DNA of 8,503 nt from Methylococcales bacterium (GCA_009692395.1 SHZG01000099.1:1-8503), one strand, 5' to 3'. Shown: positions 1 to 6,086, numbered from the stretch's first letter. Numbers and translations: made by a program. The notes: generated by a model from the letters alone, not told the origin.

Positions 1-113
1 CCAATGGCAAGAACGGTAAAGCCATTGTTTGCGCTGCCATGCATAAGCTCATTCCTCTTGCTTTTGGCGTTCTTAAATCAGGCAAGCCTTTTGACCCCAA
101 ATATGCAGGATAA
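1..113 (+). CDS. IS110-family transposase, C-terminal end only (partial, enters from left)
   Basis: An open frame enters from the left edge (whole codons from base 3) and stops at TAA 111-113, leaving 36 visible residues. They contain AAMHKLIPLAFGVLKSGKPF followed by DPKYAG. This matches the usual C-terminus of IS110/IS116/IS902 (PF02371-type) transposases, where a small hydrophobic helix is followed by a VLK-(S/T)-G-(K/Q)-P-(F/Y)-(D/N)-P tail. The catalytic DEDD domain and the serine-bearing region lie outside the window, so whether the gene is intact cannot be judged. IS110 elements recombine through a DEDD transposase guided by an element-encoded bridge RNA and usually lack long terminal inverted repeats, so the element's right boundary cannot be placed. 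The family call is fairly secure for so short a piece. Function is unknown here. Confidence 0.75.
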   Translation, partial: NGKNGKAIVCAAMHKLIPLAFGVLKSGKPFDPKYAG

Positions 114-132
114 ATATGGCTTGCTTTTATTT

Positions 133-240
133 AATCAAGACGGTATCTACGAAACTAAATTTTCGTAGGGTGCAATCCCTTATGGTTGCCCGAATAACAC
201 ACCGTCTTATTCAAGGGCAGGCACAAGACCCACCCCTACA
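133..240. repeat. Nested inverted repeats in the gap between IS110 end and Nudix gene
   Basis: This gap holds several palindromic elements. The outer arms are aagacggt (137-144) and accgtctt (201-208), 8 bp perfect and extendable by aat/att with one bulged base. Inside lies a perfect 8-bp hairpin, ctacgaaa (147-154) and tttcgtag (161-168), with a 6-base loop. Next is an imperfect hairpin of gggtgcaatcc (169-179) with ggttgccc (184-191). A further imperfect GC-rich palindrome, gggcagg...cccaccc, begins at 215 and leads into ccctac. The style (ggg-caa-ccc arms, gggcaggcacaagac) resembles short interspersed repeats scattered through repeat-rich bacterial genomes. It lies downstream of both the IS110 gene and the Nudix gene, so it could act as a terminator or be the element's right end. 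Neither strand shows a clean T-tract after the stem. Confidence 0.55.
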
Positions 241-243
241 TTC

Positions 244-681
244 TTAATCGCGTAATGGGGTGACTTTTCCTGTTTCGCGAAACACTAGATAATCTTCTAG
301 CACCTGCGCGTGGTCAAACGCCAGCACCTCAGGCAAATTATCCAGTGTATAAATGCCAAAATTTTTGGCATCATCTGCTGCCATTGGCATTCCTGTGGCT
401 TCGGCAATATACACCGCTGTTACGGTGTGTCCGCGCGTATCGCGTGTTGGGTTGGAATAAATTCCTAATAACGCTGTTAATTTAACATCGAGACAGGTTT
501 CTTCTTTGGCTTCACGAATTGCGGCGTGTTCAACCGTTTCACCAACATCGACAAATCCCCCTGCGATTGCCCAGCCGAATGGTTCGTGGGCGCGTTCGAT
601 TAATACAAACGGGTGGTTTGGTTGGTCGATAAGTTCAATGATGATGTCAGCGGCTATGAGTGGGGTAATGGGTTTAGGCAT
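244..681 (-). CDS. Nudix hydrolase (ADP-ribose pyrophosphatase-like)
   Basis: 145 residues, a normal length for a single-domain Nudix enzyme. The Nudix box is clear: G42-x5-E48-x7-R56-E57-A-K-E60-E61, followed by T62-C63-L64. The glutamates that bind the divalent metal are present, but the usual glycine of EExG is Cys63. Around it, the W37-AIAGGFVDVGE lead-in, the NPTRDTRGHTV segment (78-87) and the LAFDHAQVLEDYL tail (120-132) are the pattern of COG1051 ADP-ribose pyrophosphatase/NrtR-type Nudix proteins. The expected reaction is hydrolysis of a nucleoside diphosphate linked to X, with ADP-ribose the likeliest substrate by family; this is not proven. There is no DNA-binding C-terminal domain, so it is not a full NrtR regulator. 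The ATG overlaps the end of the cinA-family gene by 8 bases and has its own AGGAG, so translation is probably coupled in the same operon. It is the last gene of this minus-strand group. Confidence 0.9.
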   Translation of the reverse strand: MPKPITPLIAADIIIELIDQPNHPFVLIERAHEPFGWAIAGGFVDVGETVEHAAIREAKEETCLDVKLTALLGIYSNPTRDTRGHTVTAVYIAEATGMPMAADDAKNFGIYTLDNLPEVLAFDHAQVLEDYLVFRETGKVTPLRD

Positions 682-1864
682 GAGAAGAGTCTCCTAGTTT
701 TTGTTGTAAATAGCGTCTTAATAAATCCAGTGCGGATAACGCGGCTTGGTGTTGTTTGCGTTTTAATGCACCTGTGATAGTTTGTGTGCTTGCGTAGAAA
801 CCGTGCGGGGTTAGTAAGCCATTGTGCAATATCATTACGCCGTGTTTATCGCCTGTGTAACCTTGCACGATGGCAATAGTCGCGCCACTGGTTTTTTGTA
901 ATTCGACGGCAAGAGCTTGTAAATCTGAATGATTAAGCACAGGTTGATAACGCGCTTCGATTAACCAATCAGCACCGACACATAAGCTGGTCAATAAGCC
1001 ACAACTTACGGTTTCAATCGCTGCCAATGTGTGTTGCTGTTGTGTCATTAATTCATTCAGGACCGATATTAAATCGCTATTTGTTTCACGTGTGTGGTCA
1101 ATAGCAAAGACGGTATCGCCTAGCTGTTGAGCAATTTGATTCACTAAATTAGCTTTTTCGCTTTCTGAATACGCGAATGGAAAGAGTAATTTTGTTTGCA
1201 CTTCGCCTAGTTCAGCGCGAAAACCCAGTTGGACGTTGTCGGGTATGCTAAGCGTGTCCATTAGTTCTTGAATGGCAGACTCACCAATACCGATGGTTCT
1301 TAGTGTGGTTAAATTGCTGGGTTGTAGCGAAAACCGCTGTGCTAAATGAGGCTGAACTTTATGGGTGTACATGGGCTTCATTTCTGACGGCACACCTGGC
1401 ATAAAGACAAACCAACAGCGTCCAACTTGCAAAGAAAATCCAGCGGCAGTGCCGTTGTCGTTATCGAGACGTTCTGCACCGTATGGAAATAACGCTTGTT
1501 TGCGGTTTGAGTCAGGCATAACGCGCTGGCGATTAGCAAACAATTGTTCAATTTGTGCCAGTGCGTGGGTATCCAAAATCAGCGGTAAATTAAAGGCTGT
1601 CGCGACTGCTTCAGTGGTTAAATCATCGCTTGTTGGCCCTAAGCCGCCTGTGCAAATACAGCAATCCGCACGGTTTGCTATTTCGTGTAACAAGGCAATC
1701 AAGTCTTCCAGCTTATCACCAACTGCGGATTGTCGAGTGACCGTAAAACCCATCAGCACCGCTTGTTGTGCCAACCAAGCGGCATTGGTATCGACTACTT
1801 GCCCTGTAACAACTTCGTCACCTTGCGAAAATATTTCTAGTTGTGGATTCATGTGAAAACTCAT
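674..1864 (-). CDS. CinA-family protein with degenerate C-terminal domain
   Basis: 396 residues. The N-terminal part (about 6-175) is the MoaB/MogA-like COG1058 domain: IFSQGDEVVTGQVVDTNAAW (11-30), GGLGPTSDD (73-81), NDNGTAAGF (135-143) and PGVPSEM (156-162). In characterised CinA proteins this domain hydrolyses ADP-ribose-type pyrophosphates. A linker domain (about 180-260) includes LRTIGIGES. The C-terminal part (about 268-391) should be a PncC nicotinamide-nucleotide amidohydrolase domain, but the signature ESCTGG is replaced by ETVSCG (284-289), and the segment before the ATIAIVQGYTG strand (328-338) is visibly shorter than in the family. NMN deamidation is therefore doubtful. Two ATGs are possible, residue 1 and residue 5 (1852). 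Neither has a clear Shine-Dalgarno, and family N-termini usually begin near residue 5. The gene starts 15 bases after apbE and overlaps the Nudix gene, consistent with an operon. CinA is historically 'competence-induced', but nothing here shows a competence role. Confidence 0.85.
   Translation of the reverse strand: MSFHMNPQLEIFSQGDEVVTGQVVDTNAAWLAQQAVLMGFTVTRQSAVGDKLEDLIALLHEIANRADCCICTGGLGPTSDDLTTEAVATAFNLPLILDTHALAQIEQLFANRQRVMPDSNRKQALFPYGAERLDNDNGTAAGFSLQVGRCWFVFMPGVPSEMKPMYTHKVQPHLAQRFSLQPSNLTTLRTIGIGESAIQELMDTLSIPDNVQLGFRAELGEVQTKLLFPFAYSESEKANLVNQIAQQLGDTVFAIDHTRETNSDLISVLNELMTQQQHTLAAIETVSCGLLTSLCVGADWLIEARYQPVLNHSDLQALAVELQKTSGATIAIVQGYTGDKHGVMILHNGLLTPHGFYASTQTITGALKRKQHQAALSALDLLRRYLQQKLGDSSHA
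691..695 (-). promoter_or_regulatory. Ribosome binding site of the Nudix gene
   Basis: ctcct on the plus strand reads AGGAG on the minus strand, 9 bases upstream of the ATG at 681-679. It lies inside the 3' end of the cinA-family gene. It fixes the Nudix start at a codon overlapping the upstream stop by 8 bases and suggests re-initiation or coupled translation. Confidence 0.6.
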
Positions 1865-1879
1865 TGAATAGTGGGTAAT

Positions 1880-2908
1880 TTACTCTACAGTGACCTGATT
1901 TAGCGCGTCAAACGGCACGCTGCGATACTCATTAAATGCCTCGCCTTGTTGTTCAATAAACAGTGCGGCAATGCCTGCTTGGTTTGCCGCTTCTATCCCT
2001 GCCGTTTTACCCAAACATAATAATGCGGTAGACCACGCATCGGCTTGGGTTACATTATCATGCAGTACCGTCACTGACACCGTATTATGATCCACAGGGA
2101 TGCCTGTTTTAGCATTTAAAATATGGCTATAACGTTTACCATCGACATCAAAATAATGCCGATAAGTGCCTGAAGTCATGACCGCTAACGGTTCCATTTG
2201 TTTAATAGTCACCACTTTTTGCATCGTGCGTTCGCTAGACAGTGGTTTTTCTAATGCGACGCGCCACGGTGAGGTATCAGGTTTTTGTCCGCGTGTTTGT
2301 AGTTCGCCGCCAATTTCCACCAAATAATTGTTGATGCCCTGTTGTTCCAACAAGCCCACCATTCGCGAAACGCTGTACCCTTGGGCAATTGAAGACAGGT
2401 CTATTTTTAAATTCGGATTTAGTTTTTGAATATGATTGGCATCGACTATTTTAATCTGCTTAAAACCCACTTGTTGCAACGCGGCTTGTAAAACCACTGA
2501 ACTGGGTGGTGTTAATTTATCACCGTTAAACCCCCATAAATCAAACAATGGCTTAATGGTCAAATCATAACATCCGCCGCTAGCAATACTCACGACTCGC
2601 GCCTGTTCAATTAAGGCAATGATTTCTTCACTCACTGCCAGTGGCTCACTGCTGACGGTGGCGTTAAGTTGCTCAATGACGGAATCTTTACGGTAATTAG
2701 ATAACTGCATATCGAGACGATTAAACTCTGCTTCAACGATTTGCTGAATGTTATTTGTATCAATCTTTTCGGGCGACCAAAAGCTAATGTGATAGGTTGT
2801 CCCCTGCGCGCTACCGCTAATTTTTTGTATCTCTGGGGGTTTAGAGCAGCCAAAAAACGTGAGTGTCACTGCCAAAATCACTAGCAGTTTATAAATGTGT
2901 GTTGTCAT
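1880..2908 (-). CDS. apbE: FAD:protein FMN transferase, ApbE lipoprotein
   Basis: 342 residues, normal for ApbE. A short basic-hydrophobic leader (residues 1-20) ends in FFG-C21, a slightly non-standard lipobox, so the mature protein is probably a periplasm-facing inner-membrane lipoprotein. Family motifs follow in order: GTTYHISFW (36-44), SNYRKDS (70-76), YDLTIKPLFDLWGF (114-127), KIDLSSIAQGY (168-178), EIGGELQTRG (198-207), SGTYRHYF (246-253), SHILNAKTG (261-269, family consensus HIIDPRTG) and QADAWSTALL (288-297), whose Asp290 corresponds to the Mg-binding aspartate. The enzyme moves FMN from FAD onto Thr/Ser of target flavoproteins such as the NqrB/NqrC or RnfG/RnfD subunits, and can also hydrolyse FAD. 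No flavoprotein target is encoded in the window. It is the first gene of the apbE-cinA-Nudix group and is divergent from hemC. The ATG has a TATAAT about 30 bases upstream but no obvious Shine-Dalgarno. Confidence 0.92.
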   Translation of the reverse strand: MTTHIYKLLVILAVTLTFFGCSKPPEIQKISGSAQGTTYHISFWSPEKIDTNNIQQIVEAEFNRLDMQLSNYRKDSVIEQLNATVSSEPLAVSEEIIALIEQARVVSIASGGCYDLTIKPLFDLWGFNGDKLTPPSSVVLQAALQQVGFKQIKIVDANHIQKLNPNLKIDLSSIAQGYSVSRMVGLLEQQGINNYLVEIGGELQTRGQKPDTSPWRVALEKPLSSERTMQKVVTIKQMEPLAVMTSGTYRHYFDVDGKRYSHILNAKTGIPVDHNTVSVTVLHDNVTQADAWSTALLCLGKTAGIEAANQAGIAALFIEQQGEAFNEYRSVPFDALNQVTVE

Positions 2909-2938
2909 TAATCTATCAGTGCTGAAGTTACAATTGGC

Positions 2939-2944
2939 ATTATA
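2939..2944 (-). promoter_or_regulatory. Candidate -10 box of the apbE promoter
   Basis: attata on the plus strand is a consensus TATAAT on the minus strand, ending 30 bases before the apbE ATG. No good TTGACA-like -35 box lies 16-18 bases upstream of it. That position is instead next to the aaccc-AGCTG-gggtt palindrome at 2947-2961, so the promoter may depend on an activator or be repressed there. Inferred from sequence only. Confidence 0.45.
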
Positions 2945-2946
2945 TT

Positions 2947-2961
2947 AACCCAGCTGGGGTT
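2947..2961. promoter_or_regulatory. Palindrome upstream of apbE, possible operator
   Basis: The core cccagctggg (2949-2958) is a perfect 10-bp palindrome. It can also be read as arms aaccc and gggtt around AGCTG. It sits immediately upstream of the candidate apbE -10 box, where a transcription factor could contact the -35 region. No regulator family is recognised from the motif. Confidence 0.35.
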
Positions 2962-3000
2962 GCATCTGTCCAATTCTCAATACCATCACAAATTTTTAAT

Positions 3001-3027
3001 TTGTCTGATAATCTACCGTTCAGACAA
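3001..3027. promoter_or_regulatory. Inverted repeat in the hemC upstream region, possible operator
   Basis: The arms TTGTCTG (3001-3007) and CAGACAA (3021-3027) are perfectly complementary over 7 bp around a 13-base spacer. The element lies just upstream of the candidate hemC -10 box and overlaps the expected -35 position. That is a sensible place for a regulator controlling haem synthesis. It matches neither the FNR (TTGAT-N4-ATCAA) nor the CRP pattern, so the factor is unknown. There is no T-tract, which argues against a terminator. Confidence 0.4.
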
Positions 3028-3034
3028 TTAAAGG

Positions 3035-3040
3035 TACAAT
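3035..3040 (+). promoter_or_regulatory. Candidate -10 box of the hem operon promoter
   Basis: TACAAT differs from TATAAT at one base and lies 34 bases before the hemC TTG. The -35 region 16-18 bases upstream (around 3011-3018) is poor and falls inside the 3001-3027 inverted repeat. GATAAT at 3007-3012 is an alternative, also without a good -35 partner. Confidence 0.35.
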
Positions 3041-3064
3041 AGCCCTATTTTATTTTTGATAAAC

Positions 3065-3068
3065 AGGA
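3065..3068 (+). promoter_or_regulatory. Ribosome binding site that decides the hemC TTG start
   Basis: AGGA ends 6 bases before TTG 3075-3077. An in-frame TAA at 3060-3062 closes the frame upstream, and there is no in-frame ATG or GTG between it and the conserved N-terminus of HemC. TTG is therefore the only reasonable initiation codon. Confidence 0.65.
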
Positions 3069-3074
3069 TTTGTT

Positions 3075-4004
3075 TTGGCTGAAAAAATTATTCGTATTGC
3101 AACGCGGCAAAGTCCTTTGGCGTTATGGCAAGCTGAACACGTCGCGGCACATTTGGAACAGCAATTTCCTCATGTAAAAACTGAGTTAGTTAAAATGGTG
3201 ACGCAAGGCGATAAAATTCTCGATGCACCGTTGGCTAAAATTGGCGGTAAAGGCTTGTTTGTGAAAGAATTAGAACAGGGAATGCTGGACGGTTTAGCGG
3301 ATATTGCGGTGCATTCTATGAAAGATGTACCTGTCGCGTTCCCAGACGGCTTGCATTTAGCAGCGATTTTAAAGCGTGAAGATCCTAGCGATGCCTTTGT
3401 TTCAAATCACTATGCCTCGTTTAATGCCTTACCCGCGAATGCCAGAATCGGCACATCCAGTTTACGCAGACAGTGCCAAATCAAAGCCCTTTATCCTGAC
3501 GCTGACATTATTTCTTTGCGCGGCAATGTGAATACCCGCTTAGCCAAGTTGGATGCAGGCGATTATGATGCAATCATTCTAGCGTCAGCGGGCTTAAAAA
3601 GATTGGGTATGGCGAATCGCATTACCCACTGTTTGGAGTCAACTGTCAGCTTACCCGCTATTGGACAAGGTGCTATTGGCATAGAATGCCGTGTAGAAGA
3701 TACCGAAATCAACGCGCTACTGAGCGTCCTGCACGATGATGACACAGGATTTTGTGTGCGTGCGGAACGGGCAATGAACGCGCGGTTAAATGGCGGCTGC
3801 CAAGTACCTATTGCTGGATTTGCCGAATTACAAAATCATCAACTGTTCATGCGCGGTTTAGTGGGCAGTCCTGATGGGCGGGTGATGTATCGCAGTGAAC
3901 GCTCAGCAGCAGTCAATGAGGCGGAAAGTTTGGGGCGATTAATTGCAGACGATTTATTAGCACAAGGTGCGAATAGCATTCTGCAAGCGTTATTAGCTGA
4001 ATGA
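3075..4004 (+). CDS. hemC: Porphobilinogen deaminase (hydroxymethylbilane synthase)
   Basis: 309 residues, standard bacterial length. It polymerises four porphobilinogen molecules into hydroxymethylbilane in the cytoplasm. Diagnostic features are IRIATRQSPLALWQA (6-20) with Arg11; HSMKDVP (80-86) with catalytic Asp84; GTSSLRRQ (126-133) with the substrate-binding Arg131 and Arg132; RGNVNTRL (149-156); and GGCQVPIAGFA (240-250), where Cys242 carries the dipyrromethane cofactor, the same number as in the E. coli enzyme. The protein looks intact and active. Translation starts at TTG with an AGGA six bases upstream. A rare start codon may reduce expression of this first operon gene. The stop overlaps the hemD start by 4 bases (ATGA). 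Confidence 0.98.
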   Translation: MAEKIIRIATRQSPLALWQAEHVAAHLEQQFPHVKTELVKMVTQGDKILDAPLAKIGGKGLFVKELEQGMLDGLADIAVHSMKDVPVAFPDGLHLAAILKREDPSDAFVSNHYASFNALPANARIGTSSLRRQCQIKALYPDADIISLRGNVNTRLAKLDAGDYDAIILASAGLKRLGMANRITHCLESTVSLPAIGQGAIGIECRVEDTEINALLSVLHDDDTGFCVRAERAMNARLNGGCQVPIAGFAELQNHQLFMRGLVGSPDGRVMYRSERSAAVNEAESLGRLIADDLLAQGANSILQALLAE

Positions 4005-4774
4005 CAAAATTAAACGGGATGCGGGTGTTAGTGACAAGACCTGCACATCAGGCTGAAAATCTGTGCCGTTTAATAACAGAGTACGGTGGAATCGCAGTGC
4101 GTTTTCCCACGCTGGCAATGCTTGAATGTGATAATTTATTAGCAATACAAAAAACTCTGTCCAATTTAGAGGCGTTTGATGGGCTTATTTTTATCAGTGC
4201 CAATGCGGTAAATTTTGCACTCAAGGCGAATGGTGGCAAAATACCCCGCTTCAAATCATTAAAAATCGCCGCAATAGGCAAAGCCACAGCAAATGCCTTA
4301 GCGATGGCAGAGCTGTGTGTCGATTTACTGCCTGAGAACAATTATAATAGTGAAGCCTTGTTAGCTCTGCCAGAAATGCAGTACATTCAAGGGCAAAAGC
4401 TGTTAATCGTACGGGGTATCGGTGGACGAGAAGAATTAGCAAATACCTTGCGTGACCGAGGCGCGGATGTTCATTATTTGAATATCTATAAAAGAATAAC
4501 GCCCAGCATCAATAATGCCGAGGTTATTGCATTACTAGAACAAAACAAACTGGATGTCATTACCGCAACCAGCGGTGAAACATTACACAACTTATTAATC
4601 ATGCTGGGTGTAGCCCATCATGAGCGGTTGTTTACCTTACCGCTAGTCGTTGTTAGTGATAGAATCAAACAAATAGCTGTCGAGTTGGGATTTAAACGAA
4701 TTGTGGTGGCAAATAGCCCTTCAGACGAAGCAATTCTTGCAACAGTAAACCAGAATAACAGGGGAATAGCGTGA
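4001..4774 (+). CDS. hemD: Uroporphyrinogen-III synthase
   Basis: 257 residues, the usual size. The enzyme cyclises hydroxymethylbilane and inverts ring D to give uroporphyrinogen III. The family is weakly conserved, but the expected two-lobe pattern is visible: MRVLVTRPAHQAENL (7-21), FDGLIFISANAV (59-70), LKIAAIGKATANAL (87-100), KLLIVRGIGGREELANTLRD (133-152) followed by ADVHYLNIYKR (155-165), LDVITATSGETLHNLL (184-199) and LPLVVVSDRIKQIAVELGF (213-231). The chosen ATG gives a 4-base ATGA overlap with hemC, typical of coupled translation. Met7 (4019) is an alternative closer to family N-termini. The stop overlaps the GTG of the next gene by 4 bases. Position directly after hemC supports the call strongly. 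Confidence 0.95.
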   Translation: MTKLNGMRVLVTRPAHQAENLCRLITEYGGIAVRFPTLAMLECDNLLAIQKTLSNLEAFDGLIFISANAVNFALKANGGKIPRFKSLKIAAIGKATANALAMAELCVDLLPENNYNSEALLALPEMQYIQGQKLLIVRGIGGREELANTLRDRGADVHYLNIYKRITPSINNAEVIALLEQNKLDVITATSGETLHNLLIMLGVAHHERLFTLPLVVVSDRIKQIAVELGFKRIVVANSPSDEAILATVNQNNRGIA

Positions 4775-6072
4775 CTGAATTGAATGAACAACAAGCACCA
4801 GACCTAGGGGATGATAAAAAAGCTCACAGGTCACGCAGTGGATTCTGGTTTGGCATTATTATCTTGCTGGTTGTTGTCAGTGTGGCAGGCGTGGGTTTTT
4901 ATTTCTTGCAAGACTTGCGTGCCACGCAAGAAAACTTAGGCGGTGAAGTTAAAGGTGAAATGTCTAAACAACTGAGCGACTATCAAGCTCAGCTCAGTGC
5001 CATTCAATTACAACTCGCCAATGTTTCAAAAGAAGTTGCCAGTAAAGACGATCGCTACGCTAAAACTCTCGCTGACTTTTCCCAGTCACACCAAGAAAAA
5101 CTGAATACCTCGCACGATGAATTAACAGACGCTATTCAACAAATACACCGTCAACTGGGCAAAACACGCGGCGATTGGTTAATTGCTGATGCGGAATATT
5201 TATTGAGTGTGGCGAGTGAACGCCTGCATTTAGTGGGCGATACCCACACTACCCTAGAAGCCCTAGAAGCAGCGGACCAACGCTTAAGAGAAAGTGGTGA
5301 TGCAGGGGTCATTAAAATCCGTGAAAAAATTGCCGAAGAAATCACAGTGGTTAAAAATATTACGGAAATTGATATTGTCGGTATTTATGTTGCCATTCAG
5401 TCACAACAAGATCACGCGGATAAATTAGAATTATTACTGCCTTTTGCGGGTAAAGTACCTACTACAAAAAATGAAACTGATAATGCGAGTGAAAATAACG
5501 GTCTACTGAATGCGTTAGGCGTGAAATACTCCGAACAACCTGTCAACGAAATCTTAACATCCGAAGAAGCTAAATTTATTCATGAGCAACTGCGCGTAAA
5601 ATTAGAAATAGCACAACTCGCACTGGTTCAACATAATGAAACATTGTTTCAATCTGCGTTAGCCGATGCAAAAGCATGGCTTAACCTGAATTTTACTAAC
5701 AATGATGCTAGTCGTAACATGACTGAGGAACTTGATAAGTTTAGTGCCATTAAAATTCATGGCAATTTTCCTGATATTAGTTTGTCGTTAAAAATGCTTA
5801 AAGATATTAGTAAATTACGCATAGAAGCCGATAAATCTACGCAGCCCACTGATACTGACATTAAAAAATCTGCTCAGACTATCAAGCCTACTGAGGCAGC
5901 TAAACCAGTTGAAGTCGCAAAGCCTGCTGAAGAAGTGAAACCTGCTGAAGCCATAAAGCCAAATGAAGAGGCAAAACCTACTGAAAACATAACACCCAGG
6001 GAAGAAGCAACGCCTGCCCCAACTAAAACGACACCCGTTATTAAAGTGCCTGCAAAGCAACCAAAGCAATAA
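4771..6072 (+). CDS. hemX: HemX-family inner-membrane protein
   Basis: 433 residues. A charged N-terminus (1-23) is followed by one membrane segment (about 24-46, FWFGIIILLVVVSVAGVGFY), so the bulk faces the periplasm. A likely coiled coil follows (about 50-130, rich in Q, L, K and E). The family's conserved core is DWLIADAEYLLSVASERLHL (135-154) and ALEAADQRLRE (164-174). HemX was once annotated as a uroporphyrinogen-III methyltransferase, but this protein has none of the SAM-binding motifs of CobA/CysG enzymes, so it should not be given that activity. Its role is probably structural or regulatory. The C-terminus (about 371-433) is a Lys/Pro/Glu/Ala repeat tail. The GTG start overlaps the hemD stop by 4 bases and has AGGGGA at 4760-4765. 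The position between hemD and hemY is characteristic. Confidence 0.92.
   Translation: MTELNEQQAPDLGDDKKAHRSRSGFWFGIIILLVVVSVAGVGFYFLQDLRATQENLGGEVKGEMSKQLSDYQAQLSAIQLQLANVSKEVASKDDRYAKTLADFSQSHQEKLNTSHDELTDAIQQIHRQLGKTRGDWLIADAEYLLSVASERLHLVGDTHTTLEALEAADQRLRESGDAGVIKIREKIAEEITVVKNITEIDIVGIYVAIQSQQDHADKLELLLPFAGKVPTTKNETDNASENNGLLNALGVKYSEQPVNEILTSEEAKFIHEQLRVKLEIAQLALVQHNETLFQSALADAKAWLNLNFTNNDASRNMTEELDKFSAIKIHGNFPDISLSLKMLKDISKLRIEADKSTQPTDTDIKKSAQTIKPTEAAKPVEVAKPAEEVKPAEAIKPNEEAKPTENITPREEATPAPTKTTPVIKVPAKQPKQ
5881..6021 (+). repeat. KP-x-E-x-x repeat tract encoding the HemX tail
   Basis: The coding sequence repeats a degenerate unit of about 18 bases, giving IKPTEA, AKPVEV, AKPAEEV, KPAEA, IKPNEE, AKPTEN and ITPREE. 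Codons vary between units (aag/aaa, cct/cca, act/gct), so this is an older, diverged tandem repeat. Such Lys-Pro-Glu-rich tracts usually form extended, disordered periplasmic spacers. The length may vary between strains by slippage. Confidence 0.75.
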
Positions 6073-6086
6073 GTTAAGCAACCATA

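Noticed and set aside
133..240. CRISPR array or tRNA in the repeat-rich left gap
   Set aside because: The repeats are inverted, not regularly spaced direct repeats, and no cloverleaf with a TTCGANNC-type T arm could be found.
1365..1856. Open frame of 163 codons on the plus strand opposite the cinA-family gene
   Set aside because: It is fully antisense to a well-supported gene and resembles no known family. It is explained by the codon usage of the opposite strand.
2632..2853. Second minus-strand frame of 73 codons inside apbE
   Set aside because: It lies within the signal and N-terminal coding part of apbE in another frame. It has no conserved motif and does not interrupt the good apbE frame.
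4771..6072. HemX as a uroporphyrinogen-III methyltransferase
   Set aside because: None of the SAM-binding motifs of CobA/CysG enzymes is visible. The protein is membrane anchored and coiled-coil rich, so the enzymatic name would be misleading.
5815..6081. Open frame of 88 codons on the minus strand rich in Phe, Arg, Ser and Leu
   Set aside because: It is the reverse complement of the Lys-Pro-Glu repeat of hemX, and its repetitive composition is a by-product.
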